DNA of 64,000 nt from Hibiscus mutabilis. Lineage: Eukaryota > Streptophyta > Magnoliopsida > Malvales > Malvaceae. The stretch covers positions 27,908,969 through 27,972,968 of the forward strand of contig CM033752.1 in assembly GCA_019671005.1 (NCBI GenBank). The letters run 5' to 3'. The stretch's first letter is position 1. Every line of letters starts with the position of its first letter. Shown in pieces: positions 12,139 to 23,767 of this stretch. The position numbers and the translations under genes are program-made. The notes under the pieces were generated by a model. The model was given only the letters and a program-made list of their open reading frames with translations. It was not told the origin of the DNA and did no database searches.

Positions 12139-14268
12139 ATGTTCATCCGAGAAATAAGGAGTGAATTTCTGAATCTTAAGCAAGGCGACCGGACAGTATA
12201 CGAATATGAATGTGAATTCAACAAATTGAGCCGTTTCACCTCAGAGTTGATCCCTACAGAGAAGGATCATAGCATCTGCTTCATTGAAGGTTTGAATGCC
12301 GATTATAAGGAGATATTGATTGCTATGAACATTACTGAATTTCAAGAAGTAGTCAATCGAGCTAAAGGAATGGAAAAAGTCCAAGCAAAAAGAGTAGCAG
12401 CTCAGAATATTCAGTCACAGAAAATAAAATTTGGAGGATCCTTTGGTTCATCATCATCTAAGCGAGGCAAGGGCTCATATCAGAGCATCAAACAAAGATT
12501 TGGATCGGGAAAGTCCAAAGGTTCACAGGTTTCTACTGCAAAGACAGGAGGTTTGAGGAAACATCAATGTGATCATTGTGGCAAATTCCATCATGGACAA
12601 TGCCGATTAGTTACAGGAGCTTACTTTGGTTGTGGTGCTACTGATCATTTCCTTCAAGATTATCCTAGAAGTGGCAATAGACCAGATAAGTCGGAAAGAT
12701 CAGTAGTTCAAAACCAGAAGGCATTTGCTAATGATCTTGTTATTAATTATCTCCCAGGAAAGGCAAATGTTGTAGCTAATGCTTTGAGTCGAAAGACATT
12801 TGCTGCTTTGAGAACTTTGGATACTCAGTTGGCGTTGCGAGATGACGGTGCTTTGATTGCAGAAATATATCTTAAACCTACTTTGACAGCTCAGATTAAA
12901 GAACTTCAAAGTAAAGATGAAAAGTTCTTAGCAATTTTGAAACAAATTGAAAGTGGTAATGTCAAAGATTGTGCAGTCAAAACCGATGGATGTCTCTGTT
13001 ATCGAGATATAATATATATTCCTGAAAATGAGGAATTGAAACGGGAATTGTTGTGTGAAGCTTATTATAGTCCATTGGCAATGCATCCTGGAGGTAATAA
13101 GATGTATCAAGACATGAAAAGAAGGTATTGGTGGCTAGGCATGAAAAGAACGGTGACCGGATTTGTGGATAAATGTTTGACATGTCAACAAGTGAAAGCC
13201 GAACATCAAGTGCCATCGAGATTACTACAACCGGTAGCTATTCCACCATGGAAATGGGAAAATATCACTATAGATTTTGTAACTGGGTTATCGATGACTC
13301 CAAGCAAAAAGGATTCTATATGGGTGATAGATGATAGATTGAAAAAGTCTGCCCATTTCATTCCCGTTCAGACAGATTACACAATAAATAAGTATGCAGA
13401 TTTGTATATCAAAGAGATTGTGCGGTTGCATGGTGTGCCTGTTTCTATTGTATTAGATAGAGATCCGAAGTTTACTTCAAGATTTTGGAGTTCTTTACAC
13501 AAGGCATTGGGAACTCGATTGAATTTTAGCACTGTTTTTCACCCTCAAACAGATGGCCAATCTGCAAGAATTATTCAAATTCTTGAAGATATGCTTAGAG
13601 GTTGTGTACTCGAGTTCGAGAGTTCATGGGAGAAATATTTTCCCCTTGCTGAATTTGCTTATAATAACAGTTACCAAGCAAGTATAAAGATGGCTCCTTA
13701 TGAAACTTTATATGGTAGACAATGCAGAACACCTTTGAATTGGTTTGAACTCGAAGATCGCAAAGTAATTGGACCTGATCTGGTTAAAGATGTTGAGGAC
13801 AAGGTGAGAATAATACAAGACAACCTCAAGAAAGCTTCAGATCGACAGAAATCTTATGCATATTTGAAAAGAAAGAATATAGAATTTGAGGTTGGCAAGA
13901 AAGTATTCCTGAAAGTTTCACCTTGGAAAAAAATATTACGCTTTTCGCACAAAGGAAAATTAAGTCCGAGGTTTATTGGCCCCTATGAAATCTTAAAGAG
14001 AGTTGGTACAGTGTCTTATCAATTAGCTTTGCCTCCAGAGTTGAGCAAGATTCATAATGTATTTCATGTTTCGATGCTTGGAAGGTATCGATCAGATCTT
14101 TCTCATGTGATATCGCCGGTAGAAATTGAAATTCAACCGGATTTAACTTACGAGGAAGAACCAGTGAAGATTCTTGCTCATGGTTCTAAAGAATTGAGGA
14201 ACAAGACCATTCAGCTGGTAAAAGTTCTCTGGCGAAACCATAAAGTGGAAGAAACCACCTGGAAGTAA
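12139..14268 (+). CDS. Fused Gag - integrase - chromodomain reading frame (709 aa)
   Basis: Continuous frame. Residues 1-~110 are the C-terminal half of the Gag capsid region; residues ~144-176 are a Cys/His zinc segment with the first and last Cys of the main knuckle changed to Tyr. At ~195 the frame jumps to the end of RNase H (INYLPGKANVVANALSRK), skipping protease, reverse transcriptase and most of RNase H. Residues ~300-350 are the integrase HHCC domain, the first His apparently Tyr (EAYYSPLAMHP; inner copy EAHYSP). The core has Asp379 and Asp440, but the D-x35-E position, residue 476, is Ala (DGQSA; inner copy DGQSE). Residues ~655-709 form a truncated chromodomain-like tail. Integrase activity is therefore not expected. 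The ATG at 12139 is internal to the ancestral Gag; translation is uncertain because the upstream Gag is broken. Confidence 0.85.
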   Translation: MFIREIRSEFLNLKQGDRTVYEYECEFNKLSRFTSELIPTEKDHSICFIEGLNADYKEILIAMNITEFQEVVNRAKGMEKVQAKRVAAQNIQSQKIKFGGSFGSSSSKRGKGSYQSIKQRFGSGKSKGSQVSTAKTGGLRKHQCDHCGKFHHGQCRLVTGAYFGCGATDHFLQDYPRSGNRPDKSERSVVQNQKAFANDLVINYLPGKANVVANALSRKTFAALRTLDTQLALRDDGALIAEIYLKPTLTAQIKELQSKDEKFLAILKQIESGNVKDCAVKTDGCLCYRDIIYIPENEELKRELLCEAYYSPLAMHPGGNKMYQDMKRRYWWLGMKRTVTGFVDKCLTCQQVKAEHQVPSRLLQPVAIPPWKWENITIDFVTGLSMTPSKKDSIWVIDDRLKKSAHFIPVQTDYTINKYADLYIKEIVRLHGVPVSIVLDRDPKFTSRFWSSLHKALGTRLNFSTVFHPQTDGQSARIIQILEDMLRGCVLEFESSWEKYFPLAEFAYNNSYQASIKMAPYETLYGRQCRTPLNWFELEDRKVIGPDLVKDVEDKVRIIQDNLKKASDRQKSYAYLKRKNIEFEVGKKVFLKVSPWKKILRFSHKGKLSPRFIGPYEILKRVGTVSYQLALPPELSKIHNVFHVSMLGRYRSDLSHVISPVEIEIQPDLTYEEEPVKILAHGSKELRNKTIQLVKVLWRNHKVEETTWK

Positions 14269-14343
14269 AGGAAACAATAGAAAAGAAGTATCCATATCTT
14301 TTTAAGACAGATACGTTTTAAAATTTGAGGATGAATTTTTCTT

Positions 14344-14356
14344 AAGGGGAAGAGAA
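14344..14356 (+). other. Polypurine tract of outer chromovirus
   Basis: aaggggaagagaa lies one base before the 3' LTR start. This is the expected plus-strand priming site, and its position and purine run match the inner element. Confidence 0.85.
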
Positions 14357-14357
14357 T

Positions 14358-16191
14358 TGTAATACCCCAATATTTGCATAGTGACTGAAATAAAAAGAAT
14401 TAAAGTTTTGTGGTTTTAGTTCAGTGACTAAAACATAAAATTTCAAAGTTTGGTGGTCAAAGTGGAAAGTTGGGAAAAGTTCTAGGACCAACATGGTAAT
14501 TTTCCCAATAATTATTTTTATGGCAAGAATGAATAGTTTATCACGGTATAAGAATTTTGGTGGGAATCAAATTTTTGGTATGAGATTTGTGTGAAAAGCT
14601 ATAAAAAGGATAAGTTTCCGAAATTAATTTGAATGATTATTCGAATTCAAAAAATTATGAAAATTTTATGGAAGTCTTAGAAAGACTAGAAGAACATGAT
14701 ATTATGGTTTTTGAATCATTTTTATTCGATTTAATTTTGATTCTATGCAATATTTGGTGAAATAGGTGAAAATGGCATTTTTGAAGATAAGTTGGTTCAT
14801 TAAGGGAAAAATCATTTCACCCTTACTTTTTGATTATTTATGATTATTATGGATAAGAATAAACAAGTGTTGTCTTGTGATTGGTTATAACTCAAGGGTA
14901 TAATGGTCTTTTGACTATTAAAGGCTTTTATTAATTAAATAAGGCAAATATAATGCCATTTGGCAATAAAATAAGATAGAAAAACTTGGAAAATTATATC
15001 TTCTTCTCCCCAAGCTGCCGAATTCACTCAAGAACATAGGTAAGAATTTTTTATTCAATTTTTAAGCTTCTACGGTTAGATTTGAGCTTGAGACATGAAA
15101 CAAGAAATTGTTCTCCATTAAATTATATATCTTTTGGTATAAGTTTTGTATAGTTTTCATGTCTCTAAGTTGAGTTTGGGATTTAGGATTGATGAAGAGC
15201 ATGATGAAATCTTGAGTTTTAATGGTTTTTCTTGTTGGAAACATGCTTGTGATGTTGTTTTCATGGTTCAAATGATGAGAATTCCATGTAAATTGAGCTA
15301 GTGATCATTCGGCTATCTTGCAAAATTTAAGGGAAGTTATGGCAAAATTATTTTGATGATGGAAATAATGAAAATGATGTTATACAAGCTTGATTATGTT
15401 GTTTGGATGAAGAAATTTCTATGTTCTTGAAAGATGGAAAATTAGGGTTTATGTCAAGTTAGGAATTTTGGAGTATGATTGAAGGAAGAATGATTTATTA
15501 TGATGATATAAGGTGTTTGGAATGAAAATCCCTAATTATTTTGCATTAGAGACCAAAATATAAATTTTAGAAAGTTTAGGGACTTGGTTGTCAAGCTTGT
15601 TTTTGAAGTATATTATGTTGGAAAATTAAGTTAATTGATTGCAATGTTGATTTTGAAGTTTATATTGACTTTGGGATCATTTTAGAATTTTTGGTAACTT
15701 TTTGGACCAATATGTAAATTTTTAAAGTTTGGGTCTTAAAGCATAAAGAATGAGAAATGAAAGGATTAATTTGAAAATGATGGTTAGAAGCTCAAAAAAA
15801 GAGTCCTTAGTGACTAAATTGAGCATTTTGGAAAAAGTTGGAGAGTTATGGAAAAGTGTAAAGAAATGTTATTCGAATATAGAAAGATTTATCGGAATCA
15901 AGTTATGCATAATGGATAGTTATTTTAGTTACTTTCTATTATTTTGTATATTATGAGTATGTACTCAAAAAATTGCTTGTGTTATGTATTTAATATACAT
16001 ACAGATAACAAACAAGCTCGTGATCGAAACAAGTTGAAAGACAAAGAAGTTTCAGAATAGATACATTTTGGTATAAGTTGCTAGTGCGGCATATAAGGTG
16101 AGTGCATTCATAAGTTTTAGAATATATACATTTTGGTATAAGTTGCTAGTGCGGCATATAAGGTAAGTGCATTCATATGTTTCAAAATATG
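14358..16191 (+). repeat. 3' LTR of outer chromovirus, first segment
   Basis: It starts tgtaatacccc and aligns with 8364-10133. It is interrupted after atatg (16187-16191) by the inner chromovirus. It carries an extra tandem copy of about 65 bases at 16061-16190 that the 5' LTR lacks. Confidence 0.9.
16061..16190 (+). repeat. ~65-base tandem duplication in the 3' LTR
   Basis: The motif tacattttggtataagttg followed by ctagtgcggcatataagg occurs twice in succession. The 5' LTR at 10065-10140 has a single copy. The duplication therefore arose in this LTR after insertion of the outer element. It ends where the inner element inserted. Confidence 0.8.
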
Positions 16192-19000
16192 TGTAATACC
16201 CCAATTTTTGTTTAGTGGCTAATTTGCAAAGAATTAAAAGTTGGTGGTCTTAGTTCAGTGACTAAAATGTAAAATGTTAAAGTTGGGTGATCAAAGTGAA
16301 AAGTTAAGAAAAATTCAAGGACCAACATGGTAATTTTTCCAATAATTATTTTTATTCTATAAATTAATAGAACATATAAGGGAGTGAATCGAATATAAAT
16401 TTGTTGATTCGATTCGATGTTTCCATTATTGGGAAATTTCAGTTAAAAGTTTAAATGGAATTCGGGTAATCGTATGAGCTCAGAATGTGATGAAATTTTG
16501 AAGGGAGTCGTAACAAGACTTGAAGAATATGACATTTCGTTTTGGAATAATTTTTAATCGATTTAAATTTGATTGAAGACAATATTTTGAAATACTGCAC
16601 AAATGGCATTTTTGTGAATACATGGATTCATTAATGGCATTTTAGTCATTTTGCCCTTACTTTTTAATTAAAGATGATTATGGAAAAGTGAAAAGGTTAG
16701 GTGTCAACACCTAATTGGTCATAATTAAGGGGCAAAATGGTAATTTCACTATTGATGAAGATTTTTATATTAGATTTAAAGGATTAAAATGCCATTTGTC
16801 ATGTTAATTTAATGAAGAAAAAGATAGAAATTATATCTCATCTTCTTCCTCAATTCAAAAATACCATACCCAAGGTAAGGAAATTTTTTATTCAATTTTT
16901 GGCCTGATTCGATTAGTTTTTGGTTCAATACATGAAATAGAAAATTAATCTCCATTGAATTCTCTTTCATTTGGTATAATTTTTGAGTGGTTTCCATGCT
17001 TATATGTTGAGATTGGAGATTAGGGTTTATGAAGAACAAGATGAGAATTCATGTTTTAAGGATTGTTTTACTTAGATTTAAAGTTGTGATGATGTTACAT
17101 GCATGATATGATAAAATTTCCACGGATTTTGGTGTTAGGTATTATTTGGGAATATTGAAAAATTAGGGGAAACTCTTGCAAAAATTTTATTTGAATTAAG
17201 AAATGATGTTAGAAGCTTGAATATGGTGTTTGGAGGTTGAATTTATGATTGAATCAAGTTGGAAAATATTTTGGAGAGTGATCCTTGGTATTCGACATAT
17301 AGGGAAAAATTTGAGGAAAAATTTGGAAAAATTTTCCTAAGGCTGGAAATGGTGTAGGAATGATTTTGTAAGTCTTGGAATGTTAATTGGACTATTGTGG
17401 AAGTTTGTAAAGTGTTGAGGACTAAATTGTAAAGTTGGGGAAAATATGTGATTTAAGTGGAAAGTTGTTTTGAAATTGAAGTTATGTAATAGAGGATCAA
17501 TTTGAAAGGTTTGGAAGTATAAGGGTTAACATTTATGTTGGATGATAGAATCAGTAATGAAAGTATATGTAGGAATATTATTATTAACCCTAATGTATAT
17601 TAAAGTTAGAATGATACTAACATATACTTGAATTGTATATGCTGGTGAATTGTTGTAGATCATAATCGTAATCCAATCCGGGAGCTGAGCAATTCTAAAG
17701 ACAAGGAAAAAGTACAAAAGTGAAGCTGTGTATAAGGGTAAAGCTTTCTAGTGAGGCAATAGGTGAGTGCATTTCTACTATTTTATTTGATATGATAAAG
17801 ACTTGCGATGAGTCTATCTCCAATATCAATTCACAAATGATATCTTTTCAATGATTTTTGAAAAGAACTAAGAATGATTTTCGGGTATGAACTGCTCAAT
17901 GCACTTTTATATGATACTGTGAAATGTTCATATCTTTTGATATTTTAAATAAGTGAAAGATATATGATAGTGAATGTAAAGTCCATTGTTTGCATTATGA
18001 GATTTCTTGGTATAATTGGCATGTGAATGAGGTGGGAGTATAATGATACAGTGATGTTGTATAAGTGTACAACAATTATTAAGTGAACAATGACGTTGTG
18101 TTCTATAGCTATGACCTAGTGATACAGTGATGCTGTATAAGTTTACAGCATTTATATAGTGATAAAGTTATACAGTGTTTTATTTTGGCACAACAAATTA
18201 GTTGATGCCGCACATGTGCATACTCAATAGTGACTCGCATACCATACATTCTCATTTATCTTACATTGGGTTGTGATTTAAATAACAGTGAACAGTGCAA
18301 ATGAAATGATTGAGTGAAGTGATATTAATTTTTGAAAAATGGTTTTTGGTATGAACTGTCTTATTTACATAAACTATTATTTTTCAATGTTATTTATTGA
18401 ATCATTTATTATAAAGTTTACATGAAGTGATAGCTGCCTCACTAAGTTTATACTTAGCATGTGAATCTTTCACGCGTAGGTAAAAGAACATAAGAAGTAA
18501 GGAGCTGCAGAGGAAGACACCATCTCTTCAAAAAGTGGTACATCATTATCAGTAAGACATCTCCGATGTCTCTTTTTGATATTATTAGTTGGCATGTATC
18601 TTATAAATTTTTTGGGTTATTTTGATAAGAAAATGTTTTGAAATGGTTGTAATGTTATAAACGAATATGGATACTTATAGTGGATATTATTAATTGTGTC
18701 TAAAATCATATTTTATTAGCTATTCAAATGGTTTTTAATTTAAGCAGTTTCTAGGCAGTTTACTTAATTATATATGTTAGAATTGAACTGCCATGTTGCT
18801 TCCTGAATCTAGGTTCAAATTGAACTTAAAAATATTATTTTTAAGTTTTACGCAATTAAATTTTCTTTTAGAAAATGGTAAATTATTTATATTTGAAAGA
18901 AACAAAATTTTACCGATTTTTGAAATAAGAACTATTGTGCAAGTGTCATGTGACATCTCTATCTCGTATTCAGTGATGAATACGGGTAAGGGGTGTTGCA
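16192..19000 (+). repeat. 5' LTR of inner chromovirus
   Basis: It starts tgtaatacccc and ends ggggtgttgca, where the canonical ttaca has become ttgca. It aligns with 23768-26511. The 3' half has short tandem blocks with tataagtttacagc-like sequence at about 18050-18170. Confidence 0.9.
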
Positions 19001-19005
19001 TTTAA

Positions 19006-19017
19006 TGGTATCAGAGC
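19006..19017 (+). other. Primer binding site, initiator methionine tRNA type
   Basis: tggtatcagagc lies five bases after the LTR, identical to the site in the outer element. Confidence 0.9.
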
Positions 19018-19162
19018 TGCAGGTTTAGCTGATTCTCGGTTGAACTTAAAGTTGTTTTGTGTTGAAAAGTGTGTACATGCCACTAGAATATCAATATTGA
19101 TGATATGATGTTTATGAAATTGATGGATGTCGCTTCTTAGTAATGTAGTTATGTGGTTATAG

Positions 19163-20334
19163 ATGTCTGAATAAGGGAGTTCAAGACAAGCTATGGAACG
19201 AGAAATGTCAGAAAGAGCCGGTAGTGGTAGTAATGAGATTAATAATAATCCCCTGGCCCAATCGGGACAAGGAGGAGCAGAAGCACAACAAGGGATGCCT
19301 GTGCAAGATCAGGGGACTTTTCTTCAGTCGTTGGAAGCGATTCTGACATGTTTCCAACCTCCAGCTCCCCTTGTTCCCCGTATGACAATTGCTAAGGAAA
19401 TAAAAAGTTTGGGAGCGTCTGAATTTAAGGGAGATTCAGATGAAGGTCCAGTAGCTGCTAATATATGGTTAAATGATTTAAAGATTATGTTTGACGGATT
19501 CCATTGTTCTGAAACAGATAAATTAGACGGAGCTATATCGTTACTGCAGGGTCAAGCTAGAATGTGGTGGACTAATGCTACGATGCATGTTCCTCCCGAG
19601 CAAGTGACATGGCAATTCTTTTTGGAGGAATTCAAAAATAAGTATATCGGAGACCAATTTATTAGAGAAATGAAGCAGCAATTCCTTAATTTGAAGCAAG
19701 GCAACTAGACTATTTATAAATATGAATGTGAATTCAATAAGTTGAGTCGGTTTGCTGGAGAGTTGATCCCTACAGAGAAAGATCGATGTGATTGGTTTAT
19801 TGAGGGATTGACTACGAAGTTAAATGAAATGTTGGTGGCATTGAATTTATCAAAATTTCAGGAAGTTGTGAACCGAGCTAAGGCAATTAAACGAGTACAG
19901 CCTGAAAAGACATCAAAACCAAAATGGCAGTCAAACAAGAGATCGAGAATATCTTCATTTTCTTTTTATCCAAGCGGGGCAAGAGTTTCAGTTCTCGATA
20001 TCAAAATAGATCTGGATCAGCTGTAAATTTTCATAAAGGATCGGGTGCTGGAAAAGGCAAACAATTCCAGACCATTAATTTTGAGGCTGATTCAGCTCCC
20101 CAACAATGTGATATTTGTGGCAGACGTCACCCAGGCCAGTGTCGAATGATGACAAGAGCTTGTTTCAAATGTGGAGAAATGGATCATTTTGTGAGAGACT
20201 GTCCATTGATATCTGGGGAGAAACCTACTCAAACAGAAAGATCTGCAGTGATGCCATCGAGGGGCAGAGGAATAGGCAGACTTGGAAGACCATCTGAGTC
20301 GACTTCACAAGCAAAAAGACGTGTACCAGCCTGA
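19163..20334 (+). pseudogene. Gag of inner chromovirus, broken
   Basis: The ATG at 19163 is followed by a TAA at codon 4; a second ATG at 19193 opens 171 codons ending at TAG 19706-19708. The frame continues from 19709 (frame 2) to about 19960. A frameshift then moves the reading to frame 1 (19924-20334), which carries the nucleocapsid segment with CDICGRRHPGQC and the knuckle CFKCGEMDHFVRDC (C-x2-C-x4-H-x4-C, complete). Gag would form the virus-like particle and bind element RNA. The capsid segment includes LNDLKIMFDG and MWWTNA, which the outer copy shares in damaged form. It could not be made as one protein. Confidence 0.88.
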
Positions 20335-20940
20335 GTTTATAATATACGAACTATTGAGGACCGAGATTACTCATAAATTATTGCAGGTACATTTTATCTT
20401 TTTGATAAGCCTGTATTAGTTTTGATTTATCCTGGTTCTACGCATTCGTATATTAGCACTAAGTTGATTGAAGAGAGAGATATTCCATTAGAGTCTATCT
20501 CTAGTCATATAGTGGCAACAAATCCTTTGGGTAAAAGTGCGAGACTAAGTAGAATATGTAGAAATTGTCCGATAAAGGTGCAAGAAACAGAGTTTTCGGT
20601 AAACCTAATAGATTTACCTTTCGGAGAATTTGAAGTGATATTAGGCATGGATTGGTTATCTTTCTACCATGCCATTGTGGATTGTCGCTTAAAGCGATTA
20701 ATCTTGGAAAATTCGGAAGGTGAAGAGATAATAGTAGTGGGAGAAAGGATAAATCCTTTATCTAATGTGATTTCAGCTGTTTCTGCTAAGAAACTGTTGT
20801 TACAAGGTTGTCAAGCTTTCTTAGCAAATGTGGTGGATACAAGAACTGCTGAAATTAAATTAGAAGATATTCCTACAGTTCGAGAACATCCAGATGTATT
20901 TCCTGATGAATTACCGGGATTACCCCTGATCGAGAAGTAG
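20335..20940 (+). pseudogene. Aspartic protease segment of inner chromovirus, catalytic Asp lost
   Basis: Frame 1 is open from 20422 to a stop at 20938-20940, with two stops just upstream. The retropepsin-like active site reads IYPGSTHSYI. The position normally holding the catalytic Asp is Tyr (TAT at 20428-20430, one base from GAT). The conserved downstream segment EVILGMDWL is present near 20630-20660. The end of this segment (EHPDVFPDELPGLP) is the usual linker to reverse transcriptase, and the frame then shifts. Cleavage activity is not expected. Confidence 0.85.
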
Positions 20941-22418
20941 AATTTAAGATAGAGGTGCTACCTGGTACATCACTCATATCGATGGCCCTATATAGAATGG
21001 CGCCAACTGAGCTTCGAGAGTTAAAGGCGCAATTACAAGAATTATTTGATTAGGGTTTTATAAGGCCAAGTGTATCACCTTAGGGCACACCAGTGTTATT
21101 TGTGAAAAAGAAAGATGGGTTTAAGCGACTATGCATAGATTATCGTCAGCTGAATAAGGTGACAATGAAGAATAAGTATCCTCTTCCCAGGATTGATGAT
21201 CTTTTTGATCAATTAAAGGTGTGCACTGTGTTTTCTAAAATTGATATTTGATCTGGATATCATCAATTGAAGATTAAAAAAGAAGATATTTCAAAGACAA
21301 CTTTTTGAACTCGGTATGGACACTATGAGTTTGTAGTGATGTCGTTCGGATTGACTAATGCTCCTGCGACTTTTATGGATTTGATTAATCGAATATTTCA
21401 GCCTTTTCTGGATCAATTTGTAGTGGTATTTATTGATGATATTTTGGTTTATTCAAAAACAAAAGAGGAACATGATGCTCATCTCCGAATTGTTCTTCAG
21501 ATTCTTCGGGAAAAGAAATTGTATGCCAAACTGTCACAATGTGAATTTTGGCTATCGGAAGTTACTTTTCTTGGTCATGTGGTTTCGACAGAAGGAATAA
21601 GAGTAGATCCCAAGAAAGTACAAGCTATAATTGAATGGAGAGTACCAAAGAATATTTTAGAGGTTCGAAGTTTCTTGGGACTGGCTGGTTATTATAGGAG
21701 GTTTTTAAAGAACTTCTCGATAATTGCTTCTCCACTGACCAAGTTATTAAGAAAGGATACACCATTTATGTGGACAGATAAATGCCAAGAAAGTTTTGAA
21801 ACCTTGAAGAAAATTTTAACGGAAGCTCTGGTATTAGTACAACCTGAGTCAGGTAAAGATTATGTAGTTTAAAGTGATGCTTCTCGTAATGGCTTGGGAT
21901 GTATACTCATGCAAGAGGGAAAGGTAGTAGCTTATGCTTCCAGACAACTTAAGTCACACGAAAGGAATTATCCTACTCGTGATTTGGAGTTAGCATCGGT
22001 TGTTTTTGCTTTGAAGATATGGCGTCATTATCTATACAGAGAACGATGCTATTTCTATATGGATCATAAAAGTTTAACGTATCTGCTAATTCAAAAGGAG
22101 TTAAATTTGAGGCAAAGAAGGTGGATCGAGCTCCTAAAGGATTATGATGTGGTTATCGACTACCATCCAGAAAAAGCGGACGTGGCAGCTGACGCCCTCA
22201 GTAGAAAGACTTTTGCTACCTTGAGAGCTATAAATGCGAGGCTAGCTTTGAAAGAAAATGGTGCTTTGATTGTTGAATTAAGTTTAAGACATGCTTTAGT
22301 GGATCGGATAAAGAAGCTTCAGAAAGGAGATAAGGAATGTTTGTCAAGATTCAAACAAGTCAAAAATGGTGAGAATAAAGATTTTGAAGTTAAATCTAAT
22401 GGATGCTTGTATTATTGA
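20930..22418 (+). pseudogene. Reverse transcriptase and RNase H of inner chromovirus, with stops
   Basis: This is read in frame 3. Stops lie at 21051, 21081, 21249, 21306, 21870 and 22416. Fingers and palm motifs are visible (LCIDYRQLNKVT, MSFGLTNAPATF), and the catalytic box is intact as FIDDILVYS near 21432. RNase H follows with SDASRNGLG near 21873 and DYHPEKADVAADALSRK near 22160. The stops at 21249, 21306 and 22416 sit where relatives normally have Arg, consistent with CGA to TGA. For 22416 the outer element still has CGA at the equivalent codon (near 13002). Confidence 0.9.
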
Positions 22419-23720
22419 GGAAGAATTGTTATTCCCGATGATGAAGAATTAAAGAAAGAACTTCTCTTTGAAGCACATTATAGTCCTTTAACTATGCATC
22501 CAGGTGGAAACAAGATGTATCAAGATCTAAAGAGTCGATGTTGGTGGCCAGGAATAAAAAGAGCTATAACTGAGTTTGTTTCCAAATGCCTGACATGTCA
22601 ACAAGTAAAAGCAGAACATTGGGTGCCTTCTGGTTTATTGCAGCCAATTTCCATTCCTCAGTGGAAATGGGAACGAGTAACTATGGATTTTGTAACAGGG
22701 CTACCTTTGACTCCAAGCAAAAAGGATTTAATTTGGGTGATTGTTGATAGATTGACTAAGTCGGCACATTTCATTCATGTCCGAACTGATTTATTTATGG
22801 ATAAGTATGTTGAATTATATATTAAAGAGATAATTTGGCTACATGGACTACCAGTTTCAATAGTATCTGACAGAGATCCAAGGTTTACTTCCAGATTTTG
22901 GAAGTCTCTACATAAAGCTCTGGGTACTCGACTTAATTTTAGCACAGCCTTATATCCTCAAACAGATGGACAATCAGAATGAACCATTCAAATTTTGGAG
23001 GATATGTTGAGGGCTTGTGTGATTGAATTCAAAGGATCATGGGAGAAGTACTTGCCATTAGCGAAATTTTCTTATAATAATAGTTATCAAGCAAGTATCA
23101 AAATGGCACCTTATGAAGCCTTATATGGGAGAAGGTGCAGGACTCCTTTGAATTGGTACGAGTTGAAAGATCAGGACATTTTGGGACCTGATCTAATTAC
23201 AGAGGCTGAAGACAAGATAAAGATCATTCAAGATAATCTCAAGATAGTCGCTGATAGACGGAAAGCTTATGCAGATTTGAAGAGAAAATAAATTGAATTC
23301 CAAGTGGTGATAAAGTGTTTCTCAAGGTATCACCTTGGAAAAGATATTGCGTTTTGGACGAAAAAGAAAGTTCAGTATGAGATTTATTGGACCGTATGAG
23401 ATTATAAAAAGAGTTGGTCTGGTGGCTTATCAACTTGCTCTACCTTCGGAAATGGATAAGATTCATAATGTGTTTCATGTATCGATGCTCAGAAAGTATC
23501 GATCAGATCCTTCCCACATCATTACTCCAGAGGAAGTAGAGATTCAACCAAATTTGACATATGAAGAGGAACTGATCAGAATTTTAGCACGTGAGGTCAA
23601 GGAACTGAGGAACAAGACAATCACACTTGTTAAAGTTCTTTGGCGAAACCACAAAGTAGAAGAAGCAGCGTAGGAAAGAGAGAAAAATATGAAAAAACGG
23701 TTTCCTCATGTTTTCAAATC
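22419..23720 (+). pseudogene. Integrase and chromodomain of inner chromovirus, with stops
   Basis: Frame 3 is open at 22494-22979 and 22983-23288, with TGA at 22980 and TAA at 23289. A frameshift then moves it to frame 1 (23335-23673, ending TAG). HHCC is intact (EAHYSPLTMHP and KCLTCQQVK). The catalytic triad is visible: Asp in MDFVTGL, Asp in VSDRDPRF, and Glu in DGQSE just before the TGA. The C-terminal GPYEIIKRVG and HNVFHVSMLRKY segments are typical of Ty3/gypsy integrase tails. The last ~50 residues (VKVLWRNHKVEEAA, then TAG in place of the conserved Trp) form the chromodomain used by chromoviruses for chromatin targeting. Confidence 0.9.
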
Positions 23721-23755
23721 AAGTACGTTATGAAAATTCGAGAACGAATTTTCTT

Positions 23756-23766
23756 AAGGGGGAGAA
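23756..23766 (+). other. Polypurine tract of inner chromovirus
   Basis: aagggggagaa lies one base before the 3' LTR start at 23768, matching the arrangement in the outer element. Confidence 0.85.
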
Positions 23767-23767
23767 T

